Shown here: piece by piece, positions 41,529 to 49,862 of the stretch
Layout of the letters: every line of letters begins with the position of its first letter
Numbering within the stretch: position 1 is the first letter of the stretch
NCBI GenBank assembly: GCA_023229465.1
Contig: JALNZE010000001.1
Location: forward strand, 1 to 64,000
Direction of reading: 5' to 3'
Length of the DNA: 64,000 nucleotides
DNA from: Chitinophagaceae bacterium
GTDB lineage: Bacteria; Bacteroidota; Bacteroidia; Chitinophagales; Chitinophagaceae
Notes under the pieces: model-generated
Told to the model about the DNA's origin: nothing
Database searches by the model: none
Seen by the model: the letters and a program-made list of their open reading frames with translations, nothing else
Made by a program: the position numbers and the translations under genes

Positions 41529-42023
41529 ATGAAAATCGTAAAAAAAATCCTGATCGGCTTACTACTTGTACTGGTTGTATTGCAGGCATTCAGACCTGCC
41601 AAAAATACTTCCGCAGATACAACGAATGACATTTCCAAATCATACCCGGTACCGGAAGAAGTAAAAACAATTTTAACAAAATCCTGTTTTGATTGCCACA
41701 GCAATAACACTGTCTATCCCTGGTATGCAGAAATACAACCTGTTGCCTGGTGGTTAAACGATCATGTTAAAGAAGGTAAGCGTGAAATAAATTTTAATGA
41801 GTTCTCCACGTATCGTATTGGCAGACAATACAAAAAATTAGAGGAATGCCTAAAGCTGGTAAAAGAGAACGAAATGCCATTGGAATCATATACCATCATT
41901 CACAAAAATGCTGTCTTATCTGATACAGAAAAACAAACCCTATCTACCTGGTTTACCTCTGTAAGGGACAGCATCAAAGCAAAATATCCGGCAGATAGTC
42001 TCATACTTAAGAAGAAGAAATAG
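41529..42023 (+). CDS. Membrane-anchored haem-binding-domain protein (CxxCH)
   Basis: 164 residues. The N-terminal membrane helix (KKILIGLLLVLVVLQAF) serves as anchor or signal. The periplasmic domain has one CxxCH haem motif in SCFDCHSNNTVYPWYAEIQPVAWWL, followed by HVKEGKREINFNEFSTY and MPLESYTIIHKNAVLSDTEKQTLSTWF. This fits the Bacteroidota haem-binding domain (Haem_bd) family, a cytochrome-like electron carrier or sensor of unknown partner. It lies 18 bp after gpmI and 6 bp before ysxC, probably one operon. Confidence 0.88.
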   Translation: MKIVKKILIGLLLVLVVLQAFRPAKNTSADTTNDISKSYPVPEEVKTILTKSCFDCHSNNTVYPWYAEIQPVAWWLNDHVKEGKREINFNEFSTYRIGRQYKKLEECLKLVKENEMPLESYTIIHKNAVLSDTEKQTLSTWFTSVRDSIKAKYPADSLILKKKK

Positions 42024-42029
42024 TTCTCG

Positions 42030-42656
42030 ATGCAAATCAAATCTGCCAAATACGTTATCTCGTCCGCGCTGATAACCCAATGTCCCAAACCAGATAAACC
42101 TGAATATGCCTTTATTGGCAGGAGTAATGTGGGCAAGTCTTCGCTGATTAATATGGTTACGAATATGAAAGGATTGGCTAAAACATCAGCCACTCCCGGC
42201 AAGACGCAACTGATTAATCATTTTGAAATAGAAAGCAGTATTGGTGAAAAAGGACCAAAACAAAAATGGTACCTGGTTGATTTACCCGGCTACGGTTATG
42301 CCAAACGCTCTCAAACTGAAAGGAAAAGGTGGGAGGAAATGATTAACGGGTATCTGCGTAAAAGAGAGAACCTGGTACAGGTATTTGTATTGATTGACAG
42401 CAGGCATACCCCTCAGAAAAATGATCTTGAATTTGTGAGTCAACTAGATCATTGGGGCGTAAAATTTAGTTTGGTATTTACCAAAACCGATAAAGAAAAA
42501 CCTGCAGTGGTAGAACGAAATGTAAAAGCATTCTTAGATACCCTCAGGGAAACCTGGCAATTCTTACCCCGGCATTTTATAACCAGTGCCGAAAAAAAAT
42601 TGGGAAGGGAAGAACTCCAGCAATACATTGAAGGATGCAACAAAGAAAACTCCTAA
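42030..42656 (+). CDS. ysxC: Ribosome biogenesis GTPase YsxC/EngB
   Basis: 208 residues. Small essential GTPase for 50S assembly. G1 GRSNVGKSSLIN, G2 region TSATPGKTQLINHF, G3 DLPGYGYAK, G4 TKTDK and G5 TSAEKKLG are in order. The stop codon TAA lies inside the heptamer repeat ACTCCTAACTCCTAAC, so the last residues (KENS) are partly specified by repeat sequence. Follows the haem-binding-domain gene closely. Confidence 0.95.
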   Translation: MQIKSAKYVISSALITQCPKPDKPEYAFIGRSNVGKSSLINMVTNMKGLAKTSATPGKTQLINHFEIESSIGEKGPKQKWYLVDLPGYGYAKRSQTERKRWEEMINGYLRKRENLVQVFVLIDSRHTPQKNDLEFVSQLDHWGVKFSLVFTKTDKEKPAVVERNVKAFLDTLRETWQFLPRHFITSAEKKLGREELQQYIEGCNKENS

Positions 42657-42669
42657 CTCCTAACTCACA
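42649..42669. repeat. Heptamer array ACTCCTA containing the ysxC stop codon
   Basis: Units ACTCCTA, ACTCCTA, ACTCACA. The ysxC stop TAA (42654-42656) is formed within the array. This is the same repeat family as at 252-276 and 6873-6890, here with the gene on the opposite strand relative to the repeat. Confidence 0.68.
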
Positions 42670-42672
42670 CTC

Positions 42673-43146
42673 TCAGTTCACCGCCTTATCCGCACAGCAA
42701 CTACTCGCAAAGGCTTCCGGCTTGGCTTTAAAAGCAAATCCCATACCCAGTATATATCCCATCGCTTCACGCAAAGCATCATTGCTTTTAAATTGCGGGT
42801 TGGTATTTATGTCGGCATGAACCTCCATATCAACCTGGTATTTAATGAAAAGATTGCATAGTTCATACGCAACTTCAATACTCTTGGCTACTTCTACCAG
42901 CATCCGTTCTTTTATATGGAATTTTTGTTTAGTCCTTTCATTGTGGATATACATGAAGCCCCCATTGTGTTCACGCAAAAATACAATCACAGTGGCAAAC
43001 TCAGTATCCAGCCCTTTAACCTGGCTATCCGTTCCTATGCATACTTTCAGTTTAGTACCCATGGCCGTTTCTCTGGTAATCGCTTCTTCAACAGCTTCTA
43101 TAATCGGAAGATTGATTGGCTCACCATTAAATTTTCTCCAAAGCAT
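42673..43146 (-). CDS. RNase H-like YkuK family protein (DUF458)
   Basis: 157 residues, soluble. The core CIGTDSQVKGLDTEFATVIVFL has the first acidic residue and beta hairpin of an RNase H-like fold, followed by HIKERMLVEVAKSIEVAYELCN and VDMEVHADINTNPQFKSNDALREAMGYILGMGFAFKAKPEAFASSCCADK, which fits the YkuK/DUF458 family. Function unproven; a nuclease is plausible from the fold. Convergent with ysxC, with 16 bp between. Confidence 0.85.
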   Translation of the reverse strand: MLWRKFNGEPINLPIIEAVEEAITRETAMGTKLKVCIGTDSQVKGLDTEFATVIVFLREHNGGFMYIHNERTKQKFHIKERMLVEVAKSIEVAYELCNLFIKYQVDMEVHADINTNPQFKSNDALREAMGYILGMGFAFKAKPEAFASSCCADKAVN

Positions 43147-43281
43147 AAGTTTGAGTGTTTCTGTAATTTACTAATAAAAGGCAAGCCAACTGGTAAATCA
43201 GTATGGTCTTATTATTAACAGCCGTGGAAAACCTGGCTAAGCTCCCGATCTAAGGCATTCTTTGGTATCTTCGGCACAAAA

Positions 43282-43302
43282 ATGAATGAGAATTACATTC
43301 AT
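43282..43302. other. Inverted repeat upstream of the ABC exporter gene
   Basis: ATGAATG and CATTCAT arms with a 7-bp spacer, about 44 bp before the start codon. Possible operator or leader hairpin. The rest of the 199-bp gap 43147-43345 shows nothing else I can support. Confidence 0.3.
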
Positions 43303-43345
43303 ATAAACGATACCCCTAATTCAAAATTTTTAATTCAAACAGTAC

Positions 43346-45139
43346 ATGAAAATACTATTACATTACCTGAAACCCTATAAATGGCTGATTGCATTGGCTT
43401 TATTGCTGGCCGCAATCAATCAGACCTTTTCTATGTTTGATCCGATGATATTTGGTAAACTCATAGATTATTACGCCAAAAATCCAAAACTGGCCCCGGA
43501 TGGCACACTTCGAAATGAGAACGACTATATCAATGGCATCATGGGTATGTTACTATTATTGGTAGGTACCGCAATGGTGAGCCGGATTGCTAAGGCATTT
43601 CAGGACTATACAGTAAATGTGGTGATCCAGAAATTTGGCGCCAAAATATTTACAGATGGTTTAAAACACTCAATGCGTTTACCTTACCAGGAATTTGAGG
43701 ACCAACGCAGCGGGGAAACCTTATCCATACTTTCTAAGGTTAGAACTGATACAGAAAAATTTATAGGCTATGTAATTAATGTACTTTTTGGAATTATAGT
43801 AAGTGTGGTATTTGTATCTGTCTATGCCACCCGCCTGCATTGGTCCATTGTACCCACTTACCTGGGTGGCGCTTTACTGATCGCTTTTGTAACCAATCTG
43901 CTCAGTAAAAAAATAAAGATTATCCAGAAAAATATTGTGAGAGAGACTACTTCCCTGGCAGGAACTACCACAGAGAGTTTACGCAACATTGAGCTGGTGA
44001 AAAGCCTGGGACTAACCAATCAGGAAGTGAACCGGTTAAATAATAATACCTATAAGATATTAGACCTGGAACTACGCAAAGTGAAAAATATCCGTTCCCT
44101 GAGTTTTATACAGGGAACGATGGTTAATTTTCTGAGGCAGGTAATCACATTTACTTTAATGTGGCTGATATTCAAAGAAGTACTTACGGTTGGTCAATTG
44201 ATTTCTCTACAGTTTTATAGCTTCTTTATTTTCGGTCCCTTGCAGGAAATAGGCAGTATCATTATGAGTTATCGTGAAGCGGAAGCTTCCCTTAACAATT
44301 TTCATCTATTAATGGAAAAGAAAGTAGAACCCAATCCTGATGTGCCAAAACATGTAGGATTGATTGAGGAACTTGAGTTTAAAAATGTAATATTCAAGCA
44401 CCAGACAGCACAATACCGTGCACTGGATGGCATTTCATTCGATGTAAAGAAAGGTGAAACAGTTGCATTTGTTGGACCTTCAGGTGCCGGCAAAAGCACC
44501 CTGGTAAAATTACTGGTAGGCTTGTACCGTCCACAGGAAGGCGCCATCTATTATAATGGTATTGACGGAAACGATATGAAATTTGATGAGCTGCGGAACC
44601 AGATCGGTTTTGTTACGCAGGATACACAATTATTTGCAGGCACCATTCGGGAAAACCTTCAATTCGTTCATCCGGAAGCTACTGAAGATGATATTAAGGA
44701 AGCCTTGCATAAAGCAAGCTGCGATAACCTCTTATTCAGAGCAGAAAAAGGACTTGATACGATGATAGGGGAAGGCGGACTGAAATTAAGCGGCGGTGAG
44801 AAACAGCGTTTATCCATTGCCCGTGCCCTTTTACGACATCCGCATTTGTTGATATTTGATGAAGCTACTTCGGCACTCGACAGTATTACCGAAGAAGAGA
44901 TTACCAGTACTATCAGAAGAATTTCTAAAGAAAAAGAACAGATAACCGTGATGATTGCACACCGGTTAAGTACCATCATGCACGCCGACCGGATTTATGT
45001 TCTTGAAAAAGGGCAGGTAGTGGAAACCGGCAGTCACCAGGAACTGTTAATTGAAAAAGGTTTATACTATGCCATGTGGAGGCAACAGATTGGGGAGAGA
45101 AAAGTGATGGCTGTGGTGGGGGTGACTAATGTAACCTAA
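43346..45139 (+). CDS. ABC exporter, fused permease-ATPase
   Basis: 597 residues. Six-helix transmembrane domain (about 10-310) and nucleotide-binding domain (about 335-585): Walker A GPSGAGKST, Q-loop FVTQDTQLFAGT, signature LSGGEKQRLSIARALL, Walker B LLIFDEATSALDS and switch His IAHRLST. The TMD has LPYQEFEDQRSGETLSILSKVRTD at the first coupling helix. It is distinct from the exporter at 16738-18540 and not closely adjacent to a partner half-transporter, so a homodimer is likely. Substrate unknown. Four-bp convergent overlap with the DUF2721 gene. Confidence 0.92.
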   Translation: MKILLHYLKPYKWLIALALLLAAINQTFSMFDPMIFGKLIDYYAKNPKLAPDGTLRNENDYINGIMGMLLLLVGTAMVSRIAKAFQDYTVNVVIQKFGAKIFTDGLKHSMRLPYQEFEDQRSGETLSILSKVRTDTEKFIGYVINVLFGIIVSVVFVSVYATRLHWSIVPTYLGGALLIAFVTNLLSKKIKIIQKNIVRETTSLAGTTTESLRNIELVKSLGLTNQEVNRLNNNTYKILDLELRKVKNIRSLSFIQGTMVNFLRQVITFTLMWLIFKEVLTVGQLISLQFYSFFIFGPLQEIGSIIMSYREAEASLNNFHLLMEKKVEPNPDVPKHVGLIEELEFKNVIFKHQTAQYRALDGISFDVKKGETVAFVGPSGAGKSTLVKLLVGLYRPQEGAIYYNGIDGNDMKFDELRNQIGFVTQDTQLFAGTIRENLQFVHPEATEDDIKEALHKASCDNLLFRAEKGLDTMIGEGGLKLSGGEKQRLSIARALLRHPHLLIFDEATSALDSITEEEITSTIRRISKEKEQITVMIAHRLSTIMHADRIYVLEKGQVVETGSHQELLIEKGLYYAMWRQQIGERKVMAVVGVTNVT

Positions 45140-45579
45140 TCCTTTTCAAACTTTTTCTTCAAATAGTCTATCACCGAAGGATCTTCCAGTCCTTCCATAT
45201 CACTCAACTCCAATTCAAGCGCTTTGGTACTGAGTTGAATTTCGAGTAGGGATAAAGCCAGGGAGGCGGAGAAAGTAACCAGGCTGATGGCGAATACTAT
45301 ATGTGCAAAGGGCATGGCCTCCACATAAATTAGATACATGCAAAGTATGCAACTCAGAAAAGTGAGTACGCCCAGTGCCTGCATATTCTTTATCAACTTT
45401 AAACGATAACGCAGGTTCTTAATCTGTCCGTGGATGATGAGTTTCTGTTCATGGTTCTGGTATTTATCGTGCAGGCTGCGAACCCTGTTAGACAAGGCCA
45501 GAAAGCGGTTGGTATACGCCAACATGATTAGGCTGATGGCAGGAAAAAGTAAGGCTGGCGTATTAATTGAAATATCCAT
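45136..45579 (-). CDS. DUF2721 family membrane protein
   Basis: 147 residues. Membrane helices near residues 6-24, 66-85 and 90-115, with the conserved basic segment NRFLALSNRVRSLHDKYQ after the first, typical of DUF2721. The C-terminus is charged (LSDMEGLEDPSVIDYLKKKFEKD). Function unknown. Confidence 0.8.
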   Translation of the reverse strand: MDISINTPALLFPAISLIMLAYTNRFLALSNRVRSLHDKYQNHEQKLIIHGQIKNLRYRLKLIKNMQALGVLTFLSCILCMYLIYVEAMPFAHIVFAISLVTFSASLALSLLEIQLSTKALELELSDMEGLEDPSVIDYLKKKFEKD

Positions 45580-45622
45580 TCAGGCAAATTACAATATTTT
45601 CTATAGTACTGTGTAAAAGGCT

Positions 45623-45660
45623 CCGGAACAAGCTGATTCTAAAAACCGGTCTTGTTCCGG
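45623..45660 (-). terminator. Terminator after the TonB receptor gene
   Basis: Perfect 10-bp arms CCGGAACAAG and CTTGTTCCGG separated by 18 nt, 9 bp after the receptor stop. Only a short T-run follows on the minus strand. Confidence 0.7.
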
Positions 45661-45668
45661 CAACCTGC

Positions 45669-48107
45669 TTAAATAACCTTCCATTCCAATGGAACAGTCA
45701 GTTTTAAACTAAGATTACGACCCATATTAAACACGCCGGTTCTGCCGGTAGCTGCATTTACAGCCGCATATTTTAGCCGGCTCAAATGGTTCTGATAGGC
45801 AACATCTGTTATATTATTAAATGATAGATGGATGCCGGCAATCGTTTTCCCTTTTTCATTGGTCAGATCTGTTCCAGCCCCGATACTAAATAAAGTATAG
45901 CCGGCAGTAGGGGTTTCTGTATGATAGGCCGTGAATACCCTGTTTTGCGAACTAATCCTGTCCATATCAATTTTAAAATAAAGATTTCGAATTCCTTTCC
46001 CGGTTTTTTTTAAATCTGCCCTCAACTCAGTTTCCAATCTTGGAGACGGGATAAAAGGCAATTTGTCGGCTCCCTCGATACTTTCATTAAAATGCCCGGC
46101 CACCAAAGAAAAGCTGTTTTCAAAATGCAGCCAGTCAAATGGATGCGGATGAATATCTAATTTTACCTCAAACCCAACCAGGGTAGCAGAAGATTGCCTG
46201 AATTTAAAAGCCGGAATATCCGTTCCACCCACATTCACCAACGAATCTCCACCGGCCAACGCTTCGAGCTTGCTGTAAAAAATGTAGTTACTAATATTAT
46301 TATAAAACACATTTAGGATCAGACCGGCATGGGGCGTATTCAATTCCAACCCCGCATCTGCCTGAAAGGATGTTTCTGTTTTTAAATGATTATCACCAAA
46401 TTCATAGCGGTTGGTTCCTTCATGAGCGCCATTGCTCGAAAGTTCACTTACACTGGGTGCCCGGTAACCACGTGCCAGATTAAGTTTAAGTGTTACAGCT
46501 TCACTGGCATAATAACTAAGCCCAACGCTGCCACTGATATTACTGAATGATTTGTCAAATGCCATAAATTTAACATCACCATTTTCGATGTATTGCTTTC
46601 CGCTAACCTGTCTGTTATCGCCACGCAATCCGCCACTTACCGTAAGATTACTATGAAATGTTTTTTTTGTGTATACAAAAAAGCCTGCATCAAACTGGTT
46701 ATAGGCAGGTATCAGTACTTCTTCAGCCAAATTTCTGTTCTGTTGATACATGCCTGTGGCGCCCAGCGATGTTCTCCATCCATTTTTTTCTTCCAGGTTA
46801 TATTGCACACTATAATTAATCGTTTGAAGATCAAAGTGCAGGCCGGGTGTGTTCGGCGCAGTATGATCGCCTAACTCGCGACGCTGATTTCGCTGGTAAC
46901 CTATATTAAAGGCAAGCCTGTTTTTTCCAATCGAAAAATTATTATCACTGGCAATCTTAAAATGCGAAATGTGTTGAGCCGGATTAAATAATTTTCTGCT
47001 ATTGAGTTCGTCAATCGTAACTAAATGCGAATCCGGTGTTTCGGCATACACCAGAAAAGCACCGGTTACAGGATCACGAACACCTTCAATAACACCCAGT
47101 TGCTGATTAAAATTACTAATCAGTAAATGACTATACCCCCAGGCCTTATTGATGCCGATATAGCCCCCGAAATTTTTCTCATAGAAACGGCTGTTAAAGA
47201 CTTTACCATCGAACTTATTCTGATAATCGGCAGCGGATTTAGAAGTGCCATACAGGTTCCAGTTAAATCCATTAGTCAGGTGCCCGGCTATATTGCCATT
47301 GGCACCAAGCAAGCCATTATTATCTGCAAACGTGCCAAACAGGTTGGCTTTGATCGTACCCTGCTCAACAGGCACATTTGTAATCAGGTGAACTACCCCT
47401 GCCATCGCATCACTTCCATAAAATAACGAAGCTGGCCCCTTTAGTACTTCTATTTTCTGAATACTGTACTCATCAATTTCTATTCCGTGTTCATCACCCC
47501 ATTGTTGTCCCTCCTGCCTTACACCATCATGTACAGTTACTACTCTGTTATATCCTAACCCACGTATTACCGGTTTGGAAATGGCAGGACCTGTTGATAA
47601 ACTTGCTACTCCCGGAACTATTTTGCTCAAAGCATCAATTACATTCATTGAACTGGAATGTAGTAAATCGCTTCGCTTAACAATAGAAACCGGTTGGGCA
47701 GACTGCCTCACTTTGGTTGCAGAAGCAACCCCTGTAACTGTTACTGCTTCACTCTCAATAAAGGTTTCTTTTAAAGCAAAATTCTTTACGGGATTACCTG
47801 TTACATCAATTACTTCCAATACAGAAGAATATCCCTGGAATGAAATTTCTACCAGGTACTTTCCTGCTGGTATGGAAGCGGTGCGATAATTGCCCGCAAC
47901 ATCTGAAATAGCTCCGGTTTTAAGCTCATGTAAATAAATAACTGCACCAACCAAAGGCAACCCTGTTTTTGAATCGGTAACCTTACCACTTAAAAAAGTG
48001 GCACCCTTTCCGTCATCATTCTCAAAAGATGCCGCAAATGAAGTAGAATGCCATACACCGGGAATCAATAATATGATAAAAAATTTATAGATAGTAAATA
48101 GCTTCAT
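45669..48107 (-). CDS. TonB-dependent outer-membrane receptor, possibly metal or metallophore-related
   Basis: 812 residues from ATG at 48107 (MKLFTIYKFFIILLIPGVW signal); the ATG at 48152 would precede the signal by 15 residues. Carboxypeptidase-regulatory-like domain (about 35-115, FLSGKVTDSKTGLPLVGAVIYLHE), plug (about 125-235: SAQPVSIVKRSDLL, ALSKIVPGVASLSTGP, VIRGLGYNRVVTVHDGVRQEGQQWG, IEVLKGPASLFYGSDAMAGVV) and barrel. The DGVRQEGQQWGDEHG segment recalls ZnuD-like zinc or copper receptors; that is a weak inference with no metal gene nearby. Confidence 0.88.
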   Translation of the reverse strand: MKLFTIYKFFIILLIPGVWHSTSFAASFENDDGKGATFLSGKVTDSKTGLPLVGAVIYLHELKTGAISDVAGNYRTASIPAGKYLVEISFQGYSSVLEVIDVTGNPVKNFALKETFIESEAVTVTGVASATKVRQSAQPVSIVKRSDLLHSSSMNVIDALSKIVPGVASLSTGPAISKPVIRGLGYNRVVTVHDGVRQEGQQWGDEHGIEIDEYSIQKIEVLKGPASLFYGSDAMAGVVHLITNVPVEQGTIKANLFGTFADNNGLLGANGNIAGHLTNGFNWNLYGTSKSAADYQNKFDGKVFNSRFYEKNFGGYIGINKAWGYSHLLISNFNQQLGVIEGVRDPVTGAFLVYAETPDSHLVTIDELNSRKLFNPAQHISHFKIASDNNFSIGKNRLAFNIGYQRNQRRELGDHTAPNTPGLHFDLQTINYSVQYNLEEKNGWRTSLGATGMYQQNRNLAEEVLIPAYNQFDAGFFVYTKKTFHSNLTVSGGLRGDNRQVSGKQYIENGDVKFMAFDKSFSNISGSVGLSYYASEAVTLKLNLARGYRAPSVSELSSNGAHEGTNRYEFGDNHLKTETSFQADAGLELNTPHAGLILNVFYNNISNYIFYSKLEALAGGDSLVNVGGTDIPAFKFRQSSATLVGFEVKLDIHPHPFDWLHFENSFSLVAGHFNESIEGADKLPFIPSPRLETELRADLKKTGKGIRNLYFKIDMDRISSQNRVFTAYHTETPTAGYTLFSIGAGTDLTNEKGKTIAGIHLSFNNITDVAYQNHLSRLKYAAVNAATGRTGVFNMGRNLSLKLTVPLEWKVI

Positions 48108-48284
48108 AAATATCGAATGAGGTAGGCAGCAGAAAAAATCCGGCCAATACACTTCGTATACGTGATTTTTGGGTCACTAAATAATTGTTACGTTGTTGCA
48201 AATATAGTCATTTTTAAATTCAGCCGGATGCCGCTCATCAAATTTTGAAGATTTTTTGCCAACCAATATTTGAAGCGGGAATGC

Positions 48285-49856
48285 CTACCGCATTTTAAGC
48301 ATACTACGTACCTGTTGCGTGGCCATATTCTGCAAACGGGCATAATAAACGCCGGGGGGAAGTAATCCACTCTCAAAAACAACTGAATAAGTGCCAGCGG
48401 TATATTCTTTATCGGCGAGATTGGCGATTACCTTTCCCATCGTGTCGATGATTTGAATAAGTGTGTGGCCCCCTTCTGTTTTAAAAGTTATCACAGTTGA
48501 ACTGGCAAATGGATTGGGATAATTACTTATCAGGAGTTCTCCCGACAGATTAATAGGTTTTTTACATCCGCTGGCATTTACTAAAGGCAACACCTGAAAA
48601 TTTTTCAGCATAATCTGCTGCAGGTCTTCCTCATTTACGCATAACCAATTAGATAAAATGGTTGCATAAATACTTCTGAAATCATATTGAAAAGGGAGGT
48701 TATCATTTACTGTTGCATTTGCCGGAATAGAAGGCGTATCACCCAAAACACCCCCCATTACATTCTTGCCAAAAACAAAAAGCGGCGCTGCAGCCCCATG
48801 ATCTGTGCCAACACTTCCATTGCTTTTAATTCTTCTTCCGAATTCAGAGAAGGTCATGCCTACTACTCTGTCGTCCACACCTAAAAATTTCAGGTCATCC
48901 TGAAAAGCTTTAATAGCATCACTCACATTTTGCAGTAGCCTGGCATGGGCGCCTGTTGCCGTATCGGTGCTGTTTACCTGGCCGGAATGGGTATCAAAGC
49001 CACCGTAATTAACCATATAAATTCTGGTTTGAAGACCACCTCTTATTAGCCTGGCAACAATCTTTAACTGGTCGCCCAATGAATTATTGGTAGGATAGCT
49101 TACCTGTTGTACTGTTTGAACAGCCGCTGCTTTAATTACCGTTCCATATTGCTGAGTTTGCTCAGCAACCGTTCTGATATAAGTTAGTTCTTTACCTGCC
49201 GGTGTATCCGGTGCAGGATCTTGTATTCCATTGATTAAATTATAAAAATTACTGGTACTGCTGATACTCATACCCATACTAACAGCCGGCCCCTGAACAG
49301 TTAAAGAAGTGGCCGATCCTATCTGTATAGCCAAAGGATCTTTCATGGTGGCGTTTGGATAACCATTGGGAAAGTTAGGATATTCATAATTCAGATATCG
49401 TCCTGCCCAGCCACTGTTTACTACTTTGTTACTGTCGCTCGCACTCATCCAGATATCAGTTGCCCTGAAATGTGAATAGCTGGGCTGGGGATAGCCAACG
49501 GATTGTATCACCCTCAACATGCCGTTAGTATACATTGCATGTAAGCCTGTCATAGAAGGATGCAGACCCGCTTTACCATTCAGTTGTAAAACTTTATTTT
49601 CGGGAATATAAATATTGGGTCTTGCATTTACATAATTACTAAAGTTCTCGATCGGCACAACCATATTCAATCCGTCATTTCCACCATTCAACTGTATGAT
49701 TACAAAAACATGATCTGTTTCTGTTACAGGCAGCAGCAATGACTGCATAATGGAAGAGTTGGCACTGAATGCCCTGAAAGAAAAGCCGCCCACCAAAGAT
49801 GGCAGGATTACGCCGGCAGGTACTGTATTGCGTAAAAAATCTCTTCTTTTCATCAT
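48285..49856 (-). CDS. DUF1501 protein with twin-arginine signal and type IX C-terminal sorting domain
   Basis: 523 residues. The N-terminus MMKRRDFLRNTVPAGVILPSLVGGFSF is a twin-arginine signal (RRDFLR followed by a hydrophobic stretch). The body is DUF1501/sulfatase-like: FVIIQLNGGNDGLNMVVPIEN, YSHFRATDIWMSA, YGGFDTHSGQ, GMTFSEFGRRIKSNGSVGTDHGAAAPLFVFG. The last 80 residues (LLISNYPNPFASSTVITF, GKVIANLADKEYTAGTYSV, PPGVYYARL ending KMLKMR-like) are a type A sorting domain for the type IX system, whose motor genes gldKLMN lie 7 kb away. The predicted route is Tat to the periplasm, then T9SS to the surface. Substrate of the enzyme unknown. Follows the DUF1800 gene by 6 bp. Confidence 0.92.
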   Translation of the reverse strand: MMKRRDFLRNTVPAGVILPSLVGGFSFRAFSANSSIMQSLLLPVTETDHVFVIIQLNGGNDGLNMVVPIENFSNYVNARPNIYIPENKVLQLNGKAGLHPSMTGLHAMYTNGMLRVIQSVGYPQPSYSHFRATDIWMSASDSNKVVNSGWAGRYLNYEYPNFPNGYPNATMKDPLAIQIGSATSLTVQGPAVSMGMSISSTSNFYNLINGIQDPAPDTPAGKELTYIRTVAEQTQQYGTVIKAAAVQTVQQVSYPTNNSLGDQLKIVARLIRGGLQTRIYMVNYGGFDTHSGQVNSTDTATGAHARLLQNVSDAIKAFQDDLKFLGVDDRVVGMTFSEFGRRIKSNGSVGTDHGAAAPLFVFGKNVMGGVLGDTPSIPANATVNDNLPFQYDFRSIYATILSNWLCVNEEDLQQIMLKNFQVLPLVNASGCKKPINLSGELLISNYPNPFASSTVITFKTEGGHTLIQIIDTMGKVIANLADKEYTAGTYSVVFESGLLPPGVYYARLQNMATQQVRSMLKMR

Positions 49857-49862
49857 TCGGTT

